64,000 nt of DNA from Promethearchaeota archaeon (lineage in GTDB: Archaea > Asgardarchaeota > Lokiarchaeia > Sigyniarchaeales > SOKP01): positions 1-64,000 of the forward strand of contig JAEOTZ010000021.1 of the NCBI GenBank assembly GCA_016839585.1, in the 5' to 3' direction. Made by a program: the position numbers and the translations under genes. Numbering within the stretch: position 1 is the stretch's first letter; each line of letters starts with the position of its first letter. The notes under the pieces were generated by a model. It did not search any database and was not told the DNA's origin. It saw only the letters and a list, made by a program, of their open reading frames with translations. This document shows, in pieces, positions 26,658 to 35,441 of the stretch.

Positions 26658-27305
26658 ATGGCTGATTATCAAATTTTTCTAACATTTTTGAGTTTGGGTG
26701 CATCTATTGCTGTTTTGTTCTTTATTATATGGGATCATATCAAGGACGACCGAATTCTGCTTAGGGAAGTTCAACAATTTTATGAAGATATTGAAATGTT
26801 AATCTTTACACACATCCAAATAAGATATTATAACGCTTTAGGAACTGACGACAAATTAAATGCAAATAAAGATTTATCAGCTTTCATAAAAAATAAAAAT
26901 CGAGATAATATTCAAAATGATTATCTAAAAACAAAAATAAGTCAACATTTTATGGAATTTTCAAAATTTTTAGGACTTAGTTTTAATATTGAGAAGGAAA
27001 ACTACTTAAATGGAACTATTTTCATTTTGAACAAGGATGGACTTCTTTCGAAAAGGAATATTGAAGAATATAAAGACATGCCAATAATAACTAATTATAT
27101 AGAAATTTCAAAAGTCCAAATTAATGAAATATTAAATTATTTAACTACTTTAAGGTTCTTTTGGAAAAAGTGGTATTATAAGTTCATTTTTAGACCTGAA
27201 TTAAAACAAAAAGTAAATTTTTATGACCTATTGGGATATATTAAGCCATTAGAACAAGTAAAACAAAGAAAAAAGTTTTTTCGGTATCGAAAAAATTTAC
27301 AATAA
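26658..27305 (+). CDS. single-pass membrane protein of unknown function
   Basis: A 215-aa protein. Residues 6-26 form one N-terminal transmembrane helix (IFLTFLSLGASIAVLFFII). The remainder is a soluble, helix-rich cytoplasmic domain with many aromatic and basic residues and a lysine/arginine-rich C-terminus. I recognise no family; it loosely recalls DUF4760-like membrane-anchored proteins. It is preceded by about 260 nt of AT-rich DNA. Confidence 0.5.
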   Translation: MADYQIFLTFLSLGASIAVLFFIIWDHIKDDRILLREVQQFYEDIEMLIFTHIQIRYYNALGTDDKLNANKDLSAFIKNKNRDNIQNDYLKTKISQHFMEFSKFLGLSFNIEKENYLNGTIFILNKDGLLSKRNIEEYKDMPIITNYIEISKVQINEILNYLTTLRFFWKKWYYKFIFRPELKQKVNFYDLLGYIKPLEQVKQRKKFFRYRKNLQ

Positions 27306-27359
27306 TTTTAATTTAAAATTAACTTTAGACTTTTTGTAATTATAAAGAAGAACTATGAA

Positions 27360-27965
27360 TTACTTGTTAGCTATATCATTAGGTAGAAATTTATATACTC
27401 TAAATATATTAAAATCATTTTTCTTCATTTTTATGAAAAAATTCTTCTCCATCTCATATTCTTGTCTTGCCCATTTTATAATCTCATTTTTAGAGTAAAA
27501 ATATCCTTGGTTCTCAAGAGATTTTTGAAGAGCGGGACATCTTTTTGAATAGTCTTTAAAGTTTCTTAAACTATTTATAAGCATATTCCAACCAATAGGA
27601 AAAGCTCTACATTGGAAAGGTCTAGCTTTATGAACAGTACATTTATTATCCTTTAAAAAATGGCAATGTTCATCGTTACCAGTAAATTTAAATCCTAATG
27701 TCTTAAATCGATAAGTTTTACCTTTTTTAGTTTTTGGATTCCTCCAAAAGAAAGTATCATTTATTATTTTCAAATACTTTTTAGTAAATTCTCTCAAACC
27801 AGATTTTCCTTTTAGATTTAAATGATTGGCAAGCGTTTTAATGTCATTTTTATATAAAAATACTTCGCCTTCGCCTAATCCTCTACAACAAGTGCCACAC
27901 ATCTCGCAGGAAAAGAAAATTCCATTCTCAAACTTTTTTGAGATTTTAATCTCAGTTGAGGTCAA
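27360..27965 (-). CDS. YkgJ-family (UPF0153) cysteine cluster protein
   Basis: A 201-aa protein of the YkgJ family, proposed to bind zinc or an iron-sulfur cluster. The N-terminal motif is C20-x2-C23-x2-C26-C27 (CEMCGTCCRGLGEGEVFL). The middle motif is HCHFLKDNKCTVHKARPFQCRAFPIGW, with the family's C-x(n)-C-x-(V/I)-x-x-x-RP-x-x-CRxFP pattern. The function is not established. Confidence 0.85.
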   Translation of the reverse strand: MTSTEIKISKKFENGIFFSCEMCGTCCRGLGEGEVFLYKNDIKTLANHLNLKGKSGLREFTKKYLKIINDTFFWRNPKTKKGKTYRFKTLGFKFTGNDEHCHFLKDNKCTVHKARPFQCRAFPIGWNMLINSLRNFKDYSKRCPALQKSLENQGYFYSKNEIIKWARQEYEMEKNFFIKMKKNDFNIFRVYKFLPNDIANK

Positions 27966-28065
27966 AACTATAATTTATCTTTTTGTTGTTGGTTTTTAAA
28001 TAATATACAAATATTTAATTAATATTTAAATATTAATTCATTGATTATTTTAGGCAATAATGAAA

Positions 28066-28071
28066 GAGGAG
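28066..28071 (+). promoter_or_regulatory. ribosome binding site fixing a TTG start
   Basis: GAGGAG lies 9 nt before the TTG at 28081 and supports this non-ATG start for the methyltransferase. Confidence 0.5.
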
Positions 28072-28080
28072 TTTTAGTTT

Positions 28081-30330
28081 TTGGTCAGGAATTTAACCAT
28101 AAATGAATATGTAGATCTTGATCTACAAGGTATAAATAAAAAAGTAAAACAGTTTGAAAGAATTTTAATTAAAAATGAGATTCACATCGATAAAAGATTT
28201 AATAAATGGATTACAGACTTTAAAAAGATATATGGGAGTAGATACGCAAATTTACAGTTATACATTGTTTTATCTTTACTTTATTTATTAAGCCTTGAAT
28301 TTATTCATAATTATCTTCTAAAAAATGAAACTCCTTTATTTAAACAAAAAAATACTATAAAAAACTATAAAAGAATAATAGGACAAGTAGAAGCCCTTTA
28401 TAGAAATATTGAAATTTTTGAATTTGATTATTTTGAACCAATCTTATCATTCTCTGTAAGAGAAGATGCTAGTATTTTGTGGGAACTCATTGAAATATTG
28501 TCCAATCACGTGTTAAATTTAAAAATTGACCCTGAATACTTATTTGATTATCTGATACAAAAAATATTATCTCCTATTATAAGGCATAAAATTGGTGAAT
28601 ATTATACTCCTCCTTTTTTAGTTAAAAGAATGGTCCGAGAAGTTTATTCCTTTGGAGATACAGTCCTCGATCCTTGTTGTGGGTCTGGGAATTTTTTAGT
28701 TGAAATCCTAAGATATATAAATTCACAAGATAGGAGTAATGAAGAGAAAATAACCGCAATCAATCGAATATATGGGTATGACATCAATCCAATCTCAATC
28801 TATTTTTCAAAGATTAACTTTTTATATATTTTAAGAGAACAAGGTCCTTTAATTAAATTCCATTTATATATTCTTGATTTTTTATCCCAAGAAGGGAGTA
28901 AGTTGGATACAAAATTTGACTTAGTAATAGGAAATCCTCCATGGTATACATATAGAGACATAGAATCAATATATTATCAAAAACAAATTAAATCTTTGGC
29001 AGAAAATTTAGAAATAAAACCACTTCCTAAAAATGTTTTAAATTTAGAAGTCTCTACTCTCTTTTTTTATAAGGCAAATAAGGTTTTTATGAAAAAAAAT
29101 GCAAAAATTTTTTTTGTAATTACTAAAGGAGTAATCACAGGTTCCCATGCTTCTCAATTTCGTAATTTCAAAGGTTTTTATAATTTAAAGATTTGGACTT
29201 TTGATAAAAAGATTGAAAAGGTTTTTAACATTGATTTTATTTGTTTGTTTGCTCAAAAATCTGAAATTGAATTTGAATATTATGATAAAGAGATTCCTTC
29301 TTTACATTTTAAGATTAATGATAAAGCCAATGATATAAATTATTTTTCTAATATAGAATTAAAACAGGAAAAAATTAATTATTTGATACCCTATTGCGTT
29401 GAAATAAAAGGTGAAAAAAGATATACAAAAAAATTTATTCTAAAAGAAAGATATGAAGAATTATTCTGTATTAGACCTAGCTATTATAAAAAACAATTTC
29501 ACAAGGGTGCTGATTTAAACCCAAGAAATTTAATATTCATTAAATATAAAAAAGTAGATGATAAATTAGTAAGAATTAATCCTGATGAGAGAATTTTTAA
29601 AAGAGCCAAATTCCCTTGGAATAAAAATGAATTTAAAGATGAACTTGTTGAAAAAGAATATCTTTTTAAAGTAATTAAAAGTACAGAATTGGTAAAATTT
29701 TTTGTATGTAATTATTATTATGTTTTTCTACCACTCTCAAAAAAAGATTTTAGTTTTAATTATTCAAGTTTATCTAAAAATGCTAAATGCTTTTATGATA
29801 AAATTAATGAAATTTATTTGAATTATAAGAAGGAAACTACAAAAAACAATTCTTTAATGGATAACTTAAATAGATGGTCAAAATTGATTAATAATAGACA
29901 ACTCTCAGAGATTAAAGTGATCTACAACAATTCAGGTTCAGTATTGAAGTCTGCAGTTGTACAAGGGAATTTCATAATAACAGGAGATTTGAGTTTTTAT
30001 GCTACTCAAAATCTTGATGAGGCATATTATTTATCAACCATATTAAATTCTACGATAATGACAAATCAAGTTCAAATAATGAAAAGTTCAAGACATATCT
30101 TTAAAATTCCATTTGATATCCCTATTAAAACATTCAATCCAAATAACCAGAATCATCAAAAGTTAGTTAAATTAGGAAAAAGAGGAGAAGATATTGCAAA
30201 AAATACAGTCGATAAATTCCTCAAAAATAATAATTTTTCCAAAATAAAAATTCAAAATGTATTGTATGCAGAGTTAGGTAATATTTTAACTCAAATTGAT
30301 GAAATTTTAAAGAATGAATTTGAAGAATAA
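28081..30330 (+). CDS. N6-adenine DNA methyltransferase (type I/IIG-like), solitary
   Basis: A 749-aa protein. Residues 165-300 carry the gamma-class N6-adenine methyltransferase core: GEYYTPPFLV (the GxxYTP element), motif I VLDPCCGSGNFLVE from about 195, YGYDINPIS, and catalytic motif IV NPPW at 285-288. The C-terminal 400 residues resemble the target-recognition region of type IIG or BREX-like enzymes (LSTILNSTIMTNQVQIM, SSRHIFKIPFDIP). The N-terminal 150 residues are helical, with no visible PD-(D/E)xK nuclease motif. No restriction subunit is adjacent, so it is either an orphan methylase or a single-chain enzyme with an unrecognised nuclease domain. Confidence 0.85.
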   Translation: MVRNLTINEYVDLDLQGINKKVKQFERILIKNEIHIDKRFNKWITDFKKIYGSRYANLQLYIVLSLLYLLSLEFIHNYLLKNETPLFKQKNTIKNYKRIIGQVEALYRNIEIFEFDYFEPILSFSVREDASILWELIEILSNHVLNLKIDPEYLFDYLIQKILSPIIRHKIGEYYTPPFLVKRMVREVYSFGDTVLDPCCGSGNFLVEILRYINSQDRSNEEKITAINRIYGYDINPISIYFSKINFLYILREQGPLIKFHLYILDFLSQEGSKLDTKFDLVIGNPPWYTYRDIESIYYQKQIKSLAENLEIKPLPKNVLNLEVSTLFFYKANKVFMKKNAKIFFVITKGVITGSHASQFRNFKGFYNLKIWTFDKKIEKVFNIDFICLFAQKSEIEFEYYDKEIPSLHFKINDKANDINYFSNIELKQEKINYLIPYCVEIKGEKRYTKKFILKERYEELFCIRPSYYKKQFHKGADLNPRNLIFIKYKKVDDKLVRINPDERIFKRAKFPWNKNEFKDELVEKEYLFKVIKSTELVKFFVCNYYYVFLPLSKKDFSFNYSSLSKNAKCFYDKINEIYLNYKKETTKNNSLMDNLNRWSKLINNRQLSEIKVIYNNSGSVLKSAVVQGNFIITGDLSFYATQNLDEAYYLSTILNSTIMTNQVQIMKSSRHIFKIPFDIPIKTFNPNNQNHQKLVKLGKRGEDIAKNTVDKFLKNNNFSKIKIQNVLYAELGNILTQIDEILKNEFEE

Positions 30331-30423
30331 GAATTTTTTAAGATTAAAATAAATAGGTGTATTTATTTCTATCACTTAATTATACCACAGTATAAAATTA
30401 TATGATTTCTTTGGTAAATTCTA

Positions 30424-30942
30424 ATGCGGTCATTTGTTTTTAAGGTCTTAATCGCGGGGAATGGCGGAGTGGGTAAAACTTCATTGCTACGTAGATATGT
30501 AGATGGATTCTTTGATGATTCTACTATTGAAACGGTAGGTGTGGATTTCTTCATTAAAGAAATCGAATTTAACAATACTTATTGCATGTTGCAATTGTGG
30601 GATTTAGGGGGTCAAGAAAGATTTAGACATTTAATAGAAAATTATGTAATGGGTGCTAGGGGAGCCCTCCTTTTATTTGATATGACAAGGATGCCAAAAA
30701 TCGAAAGTATTTTACAATGGGTGAATATTATAAGAATACATGATTTGAATTTACCTATAATACTTGTTGGAACTAAACTTGACCTCGAGGATGCTATTGC
30801 TGTCGATGATGAAAGTGCAAATCATATAAAAAATGCCTTTAATATGATTAAATATGTTAAAACCTCTGCTAAAAATGGTGATGGTGTTAAAGAACCATTT
30901 GAAATATTAGCAAAAACCATAAAGAAAGGAATTAAATACTGA
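30424..30942 (+). CDS. Ras/Rab-superfamily small GTPase
   Basis: A 172-aa protein covering just the G domain. G1 is GNGGVGKTS (12-20), the G2 threonine is probably T37 in STIETVGVDF, G3 is WDLGGQERF (59-67) with the catalytic Gln at 64, G4 is GTKLD (116-120) and G5 is TSAK (147-150). The layout is closest to Rab/Ras rather than Arf. The C-terminus (KTIKKGIKY) lacks a cysteine, so prenylation as in eukaryotic Rabs is not possible. Many such GTPases are a hallmark of Asgard archaea. No GAP or GEF is adjacent; the Roadblock protein at 50 kb is a potential regulator only by analogy. Confidence 0.93.
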   Translation: MRSFVFKVLIAGNGGVGKTSLLRRYVDGFFDDSTIETVGVDFFIKEIEFNNTYCMLQLWDLGGQERFRHLIENYVMGARGALLLFDMTRMPKIESILQWVNIIRIHDLNLPIILVGTKLDLEDAIAVDDESANHIKNAFNMIKYVKTSAKNGDGVKEPFEILAKTIKKGIKY

Positions 30943-31092
30943 AATTTTTACTCATACATGTTCCATGCTTAAAATACTTATCTCAACTAAATGTTGTTGA
31001 AATAAAAATTCCTTTTATCGAATTATAGAGAAAAAATTATTTGTTTTGTATTATTTAATTTAATAATTATATAGATAGTAAACTTCGACAAG

Positions 31093-31902
31093 ATGCAACA
31101 AGATCAACTTATAATTTTAGGGTCTGGTGGCGGGAGGCATCATATAAGAACTCAACATCGAGCAACTGGAGGCATTCTTTATAAATTTAATGGGATCCAA
31201 TCTCATATAGACCCTGGACCAGGAGCAATTGTGCGAATAAATCAATATAAAGAAGATCCCATTAAAACAGAATTATTTATCACGACTCATGCTCATGTCG
31301 ATCATTTTAATGATTTAAGCGCTTTAATTGAGAGTTCTAGGGAAATATTGCATAATAAAAATTATAATTATTTCAAAAAAGGGACCTTAATTACTACAAA
31401 TGAAGTGCTTAAGTTAATGTCTAATTATCACCTAAACATGCTTGAAAAGATAATCTCTTTTAAAGCTGGAAGCAAATATAATTACAAAGATATTGAAATT
31501 ATAGGGACTAAAGTCGTTCATTCCCTCAATAACGAAGGATTTGGTGTAATTTTTAAACTAAAAAATTATTCATTAGCATTTGCAAGTGATACTATGGTAT
31601 ATGACAGTTTTTCTGAACAATATTCGGGAGTAAATATTCTAATTCTTAACTTATTAAGACCAAATTCCGTTACTTGTAAGAGGCACTTATGTACTGATGA
31701 AGTAATCCCATATTTAAATAAAATTGTCCCTCCTCTTAATGGATTAGTTATAACTCATTTTGGTTCTTATATGGATGGACCAAGATCTCCTAAAAATTTT
31801 GTGCCAAGTCAAGTCAAAAAGCTAAAAGAGAAAACTACCATTAAAAATATTATCGCTGCTGAGGATGGATTAAAAATCAAAATTGCTTCTTTATTAGAAT
31901 AA
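31093..31902 (+). CDS. metallo-beta-lactamase-fold hydrolase
   Basis: A 269-aa protein. The metal-binding motif HxHxDH is H66, H68, D70, H71 in THAHVDHFNDL. The N-terminal IILGSGGGRHHIRTQHRATGG resembles the phosphodiesterase/RNase Z-like branch. Later ligands are probably in VVHSLN, FASDTM and ITHFGSYMD. The substrate is unknown, with a cyclic nucleotide, lipid or RNA end possible. It follows the GTPase gene by 150 nt on the same strand. Confidence 0.85.
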   Translation: MQQDQLIILGSGGGRHHIRTQHRATGGILYKFNGIQSHIDPGPGAIVRINQYKEDPIKTELFITTHAHVDHFNDLSALIESSREILHNKNYNYFKKGTLITTNEVLKLMSNYHLNMLEKIISFKAGSKYNYKDIEIIGTKVVHSLNNEGFGVIFKLKNYSLAFASDTMVYDSFSEQYSGVNILILNLLRPNSVTCKRHLCTDEVIPYLNKIVPPLNGLVITHFGSYMDGPRSPKNFVPSQVKKLKEKTTIKNIIAAEDGLKIKIASLLE

Positions 31903-32263
31903 AATTAACTCCTCCTTCTTTAGGTAAAAATACTAATTCTAAATTTAGTATGTTCTCGATATTGAAACATAAATAATTTATAATCGCATTATTTTTATAA
32001 GAGGATATACCTATATATTCTAGGAAGGGAAATAAAAAACAAGATAATTTGAGCTAACATTGGATTTCGCCCTCTATTAAACTCTTTGATGAGTTTAATT
32101 CTCTCCCTGATTTTTTTCTAATTGCTCGAATTTCTTCTTCCCTTCACTTCTTTATATTTTTATTAAAAATAAGATAGAAATAAATTTAACAGTGAATTTT
32201 TATAATTGGGTTATTTTTAAAAAGGATCAAATTAATTTATAAAAAGAGCAGAAAAATAAAGAT
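31903..32263. other. intergenic region holding a candidate structured RNA
   Basis: There is no convincing reading frame in this 361-nt stretch. A TATA-like TTTTTATAAGAG near 31992-32003 precedes a GC-richer island (32022-32117) described separately. Confidence 0.5.
32022..32117 (+). ncRNA. candidate small structured RNA
   Basis: A perfect 9-bp inverted repeat, ATTAAACTC (32076-32084) and GAGTTTAAT (32091-32099) with a 6-nt loop, is followed by TCTCCCTGA and a T7 run (32111-32117). AGGGA (32026-32030) can pair with TCCCT (32104-32108), closing a larger fold. A TATA-like element lies about 25 nt upstream of 32022. TGATGA (32087-32092) and CTGA (32107-32110) resemble C'/D boxes of an archaeal C/D RNA, but the outer C and D' boxes are not seen. 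It could instead be only the 3' end of the MBL transcript. Confidence 0.3.
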
Positions 32264-32422
32264 TTATTCTAAAGGAATCCAATACCTACATACAATACAT
32301 TGGAGTACCGTCTCAAATTTTTTCTCTTCAGAATTATTATTGGCAATTTTTCTTGTTATCATTACATTACCGCACTTTTTACAAATATAGAGTTCTTTTG
32401 CTCTTATTTTTTGTGCAGTCAT
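32264..32422 (-). CDS. 52-aa zinc-ribbon microprotein
   Basis: ATG at 32422 opens a 52-codon frame ending in TAA. The product has two CxxC knuckles, C14/C17 (ICKKCGN) and C42/C45 (QCIVCRYW), 24 residues apart, an intact small zinc ribbon. The N-terminus is basic. Its partner or function is unknown. The paired knuckles in so short a frame argue for a real gene. Confidence 0.6.
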   Translation of the reverse strand: MTAQKIRAKELYICKKCGNVMITRKIANNNSEEKKFETVLQCIVCRYWIPLE

Positions 32423-32656
32423 GCTCTATTTCACGAAAGTTACATTATTATATTAACATAAATTTTAATCTAAATATTATAAAGGAGAATATTTCTTAAT
32501 ACCAACCCTTTACTTATAATATAGTAAAAATCTATTTATTTAAATTTATTCAAATGGACTTCTAAGCAAAAATTTGTCGGAATTTAACATAAAGTTCAAT
32601 AAATTCAATAATTTAACGAGGTTTTAGGAAAGAAAAATAGCTTCAAAAATACCACA

Positions 32657-33568
32657 TTATCTAATTTCTTTATTCTCTTCGGTTTTTAGAACTGTTATAA
32701 GGATTGCTACAAAAATTAAACCACATCCAAGCCAACCTAAAATAGTCATTGTTTCATTTCCAATTATAAATGAAGCAAAGAGAACAGCAAAAACAGGTTC
32801 AAGAGTAAAAATTATAGCTGTTTGAGCAGGGCCTTGATGTTGTTGCCCCCAATTTTGAAAAATGAAAGTTCCCGTAGTAACAACTATACCCATATAAATA
32901 ATTACCAACCAATAGCCTAAATCAATTGATGAGAAGCTATATGATTCATTTATTAAAAAAGAACTTACAAAACAGAATAAACTAATAATCAATAATTGAA
33001 CAATAGAATATAAGTATACATCTACAAGATTTACAAATTTATCATTCAAAATTATAAATATTGCATATAAAAAAGCACATACTAACACTAAAATGTCACC
33101 AATAATTATACCTGCCTCACCTTCCAATAAAAGAAATGCCATACCAATTATGGATACAAAAACTGCAATCCATATCCTTTTATTTAGTGATCGATTGAAT
33201 CCAAGCCATGCTATAAATGGAACCATTATTGTACTCAACCCTGTAATAAATGCTGCTTTTCCCGCTGTTGTTGTTTGGAGTCCTATTGTTTGAAATACAA
33301 TTGCAACAAAATAAATTAATCCAGTTATACTGCCCCATAATAAAATCCTTTTATTGACTTGGTTTATTTTGATAAAATATGGGAATAAGCCAATTATAGC
33401 AATTGAAAATCTTAAGCCCAAATAAAGAAAAATAGGAACTTCTTGGGTAAGCATCTTAGTTATTATAAAAGAAGTACCCCATAGCAGTGTAGTTAGGATT
33501 AATAATATTGTTGCAATTATCTTAAGTCTATTTGAAGTGAAAGAGTTATCTCGAATGACCATATCCAT
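32657..33568 (-). CDS. EamA/DMT-superfamily transporter
   Basis: A 303-aa protein with ten hydrophobic helices in two EamA repeats. The N-terminal LLWGTSFIITKML (WGxxF motif) and the C-terminal IIFTLEPVFAVLFASFIIGN (EPV/A segment) are classical for DMT exporters of the RhaT/YdcZ-like group. It is more typical than the EamA gene at 5.9 kb. Substrate unknown. Confidence 0.88.
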   Translation of the reverse strand: MDMVIRDNSFTSNRLKIIATILLILTTLLWGTSFIITKMLTQEVPIFLYLGLRFSIAIIGLFPYFIKINQVNKRILLWGSITGLIYFVAIVFQTIGLQTTTAGKAAFITGLSTIMVPFIAWLGFNRSLNKRIWIAVFVSIIGMAFLLLEGEAGIIIGDILVLVCAFLYAIFIILNDKFVNLVDVYLYSIVQLLIISLFCFVSSFLINESYSFSSIDLGYWLVIIYMGIVVTTGTFIFQNWGQQHQGPAQTAIIFTLEPVFAVLFASFIIGNETMTILGWLGCGLIFVAILITVLKTEENKEIR

Positions 33569-33846
33569 CTGTTAGATAATTTATTAATTACAGAAATATG
33601 TAAAAGATAAAAACTATTCTTATTTTATTATGAAGATCTAATAACTATAAAAACTTACACAATAGAAGTATTTGGGACCAATTCTTAAAGAATTTTAAAT
33701 CCTTATTTTCATCTCTTATATACTAATCCGATAAGCTTGTAAAATTAAAAAGATCACAAATTTATAAATAAAGGATAATGATCTATTTCTTCATCAATTA
33801 TAAACTTTAAAATTTTTTACTTGAAACAAAAGGGAGTTTTGTAAAG

Positions 33847-34299
33847 TTGGTAAATATAAAAGAAAATTTATGGATATTTGTGTTATTAGCAGGTATTTTA
33901 GGGATAGTTTCAATCTTCACACCAACAATCTATATTAGTAGTGAGGATGCATACATTTGGGTATGGAATTTATATGTTTCCAATGATATTGTCGATTTTG
34001 TTCAGACGGATGAAGCACTATTTGACTTAGGAATTACTGCTACAATAATCATAGCAATTGGCACATTGGTAACTCTCTTCTCAGGGATTGTCTCGAAGGT
34101 TAAAGATAAACATTTAAGCTTATTTACTATAATTGGAGGAATATTATTATTAATTGGACCTATAATTTATTTGGCGGGTATTACAGCTGAAGAAGAAAAC
34201 CTTTGGGAGTATTTTACTGTTAATGTTGGTAGTATTCTACCATTTTTCGCAGGAAGCATAGCTATTTTAGCAGGAGTCATGGGTTTTTTACGTAAATAA
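33847..34299 (+). CDS. four-helix membrane protein, paralog A
   Basis: A 150-aa protein starting with TTG, preceded by GGGAG about 10 nt upstream. Four transmembrane helices are seen: residues 8-28, 62-82, 92-112 and 128-147. The opening NLWIFVLLAGILGIVSIFTP and the polar loop after helix 1 are shared with the next gene (TWMYVLIAAILALISIFTP), so the two are paralogs. Family and function unknown. Confidence 0.6.
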   Translation: MVNIKENLWIFVLLAGILGIVSIFTPTIYISSEDAYIWVWNLYVSNDIVDFVQTDEALFDLGITATIIIAIGTLVTLFSGIVSKVKDKHLSLFTIIGGILLLIGPIIYLAGITAEEENLWEYFTVNVGSILPFFAGSIAILAGVMGFLRK

Positions 34300-34325
34300 T
34301 CATAAAAGTAAGATAAATTTCATAA

Positions 34326-34334
34326 TTTTTTTTT
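34326..34334 (+). terminator. poly-U terminator of membrane paralog A
   Basis: A T9 run starts 26 nt after the stop codon, typical of archaeal intrinsic termination. Confidence 0.5.
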
Positions 34335-34384
34335 CCTTATTTTAACACTTATTGAAATATATAAGACTTTTAGAGATGATTATC

Positions 34385-34422
34385 TATTCTTTTATTTTCA
34401 ATTAAAATGAATTAAAAGAATA
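34385..34422. repeat. imperfect AT-rich inverted repeat
   Basis: TATTCTTTTATTTTCA and its near reverse complement TGAATTAAAAGAATA are separated by about 7 nt. It could form a hairpin at the 3' end of the paralog A transcript or be a regulator site. AT richness raises the chance of coincidence. Confidence 0.3.
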
Positions 34423-34719
34423 AGGGAAAAAATTCTACTATTAATGCTTTAATAATTAACTCCATTTGAAATGTTAATGAGCCTATTAACAGAATGAAGT
34501 ATAATTTACCAAAATATATCTCATTACGACCTAATTGCTTAGATGATTTCTAGATTTCAAATAGATGAATTAAAATAATCTTTTATAAAAAAAATTTTTC
34601 TTTAATTAAAAGATCTTCAAAATTAAAAAAATTTAAATATTTTGGGATTGAAATTATGATTAACACCAATGTATTTAAAAAAAATTATTATAAAAGTATT
34701 TAATGAGAGTTGAAAAAAT

Positions 34720-35181
34720 TTGGTAGATTGGAAAAAAGATACCTGGATGTATGTCTTAATTGCCGCTATATTAGCTCTTATTTCGATTTTCACCCCAGTA
34801 GCTAGTACTGATGATGCTCTAATCTGGTGGACTGGACAAATAAGCCAGTTTACAAAAGATATTATGTATGGACCGTATACTATCTTTGAGTCTGGTGAAT
34901 GGTTCGGATTTAATACAGCAACAATATGGACACTAGGGATTACTTGTATGAGTATCGCTATACTGTTATTTTATGGACTCCATGGTATGAAAGGTATGGA
35001 ATTCAAATGGGATTGGCTAGTTGTCTTATTAGTAGGAATTGCCTTAATCGTTATGCCAATTTTAATGTTTGTTTATGATTCTACTGCGGACACAACGGTT
35101 GGTTTTGCACCTATTGGAATACTTATCTCAGGAATAATATGTGTCGTAGTATTTATACTCGAAAAATTCATGGGCGATTAA
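34720..35181 (+). CDS. four-helix membrane protein, paralog B
   Basis: A 153-aa protein with a TTG start, GAGAG about 10 nt upstream. Four hydrophobic helices occupy about residues 8-28, 66-86, 98-118 and 128-149. It shares the helix-1 pattern WMYVLIAAILALISIFTP and the 'ordered DALIWWTG/EDAYIWVWN' loop with the preceding paralog. A T10 run follows the stop. Function unknown. Confidence 0.6.
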   Translation: MVDWKKDTWMYVLIAAILALISIFTPVASTDDALIWWTGQISQFTKDIMYGPYTIFESGEWFGFNTATIWTLGITCMSIAILLFYGLHGMKGMEFKWDWLVVLLVGIALIVMPILMFVYDSTADTTVGFAPIGILISGIICVVVFILEKFMGD

Positions 35182-35219
35182 ACCAGAAAAGATATAAAAA
35201 CAATCTAAAAAATCATCAC

Positions 35220-35229
35220 TTTTTTTTTT
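35220..35229 (+). terminator. poly-U terminator of membrane paralog B
   Basis: A T10 run begins 39 nt after the stop codon and is followed by further T-rich sequence. Confidence 0.55.
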
Positions 35230-35441
35230 ATTTTTGGACCTTGAGTTGTTAGCTTTTAAGAGATTTAAAAAAGTTCTTAATTTTCTTCTTAAATTCGTTT
35301 TTAGATTAAATGCGTTTTTATGCTATAAATGAATATTTTCAGTATAAAATATTTATAAGCAAGATATATTTTTTAAAATTATTTAAAACACACTAAAAAT
35401 ATCAAATAATACTATAAATTTAACGAATATTAGGTGAAAGT

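Larger units (their letters stand above)
34300..34719. other. intergenic spacer between two membrane-protein paralogs
   Basis: This 420-nt AT-rich spacer shows no supported reading frame. It contains a T9 terminator run and an imperfect hairpin, listed separately. AT-rich TATA-like sequence around 34685-34700 (TTATTATAAAAG) may drive the second paralog. Confidence 0.5.

Noticed and set aside
32022-32117. tRNA gene in the structured spacer
   Set aside because: There is no matching 7-bp acceptor stem, no T-arm GTTCRA sequence and no plausible anticodon arm.
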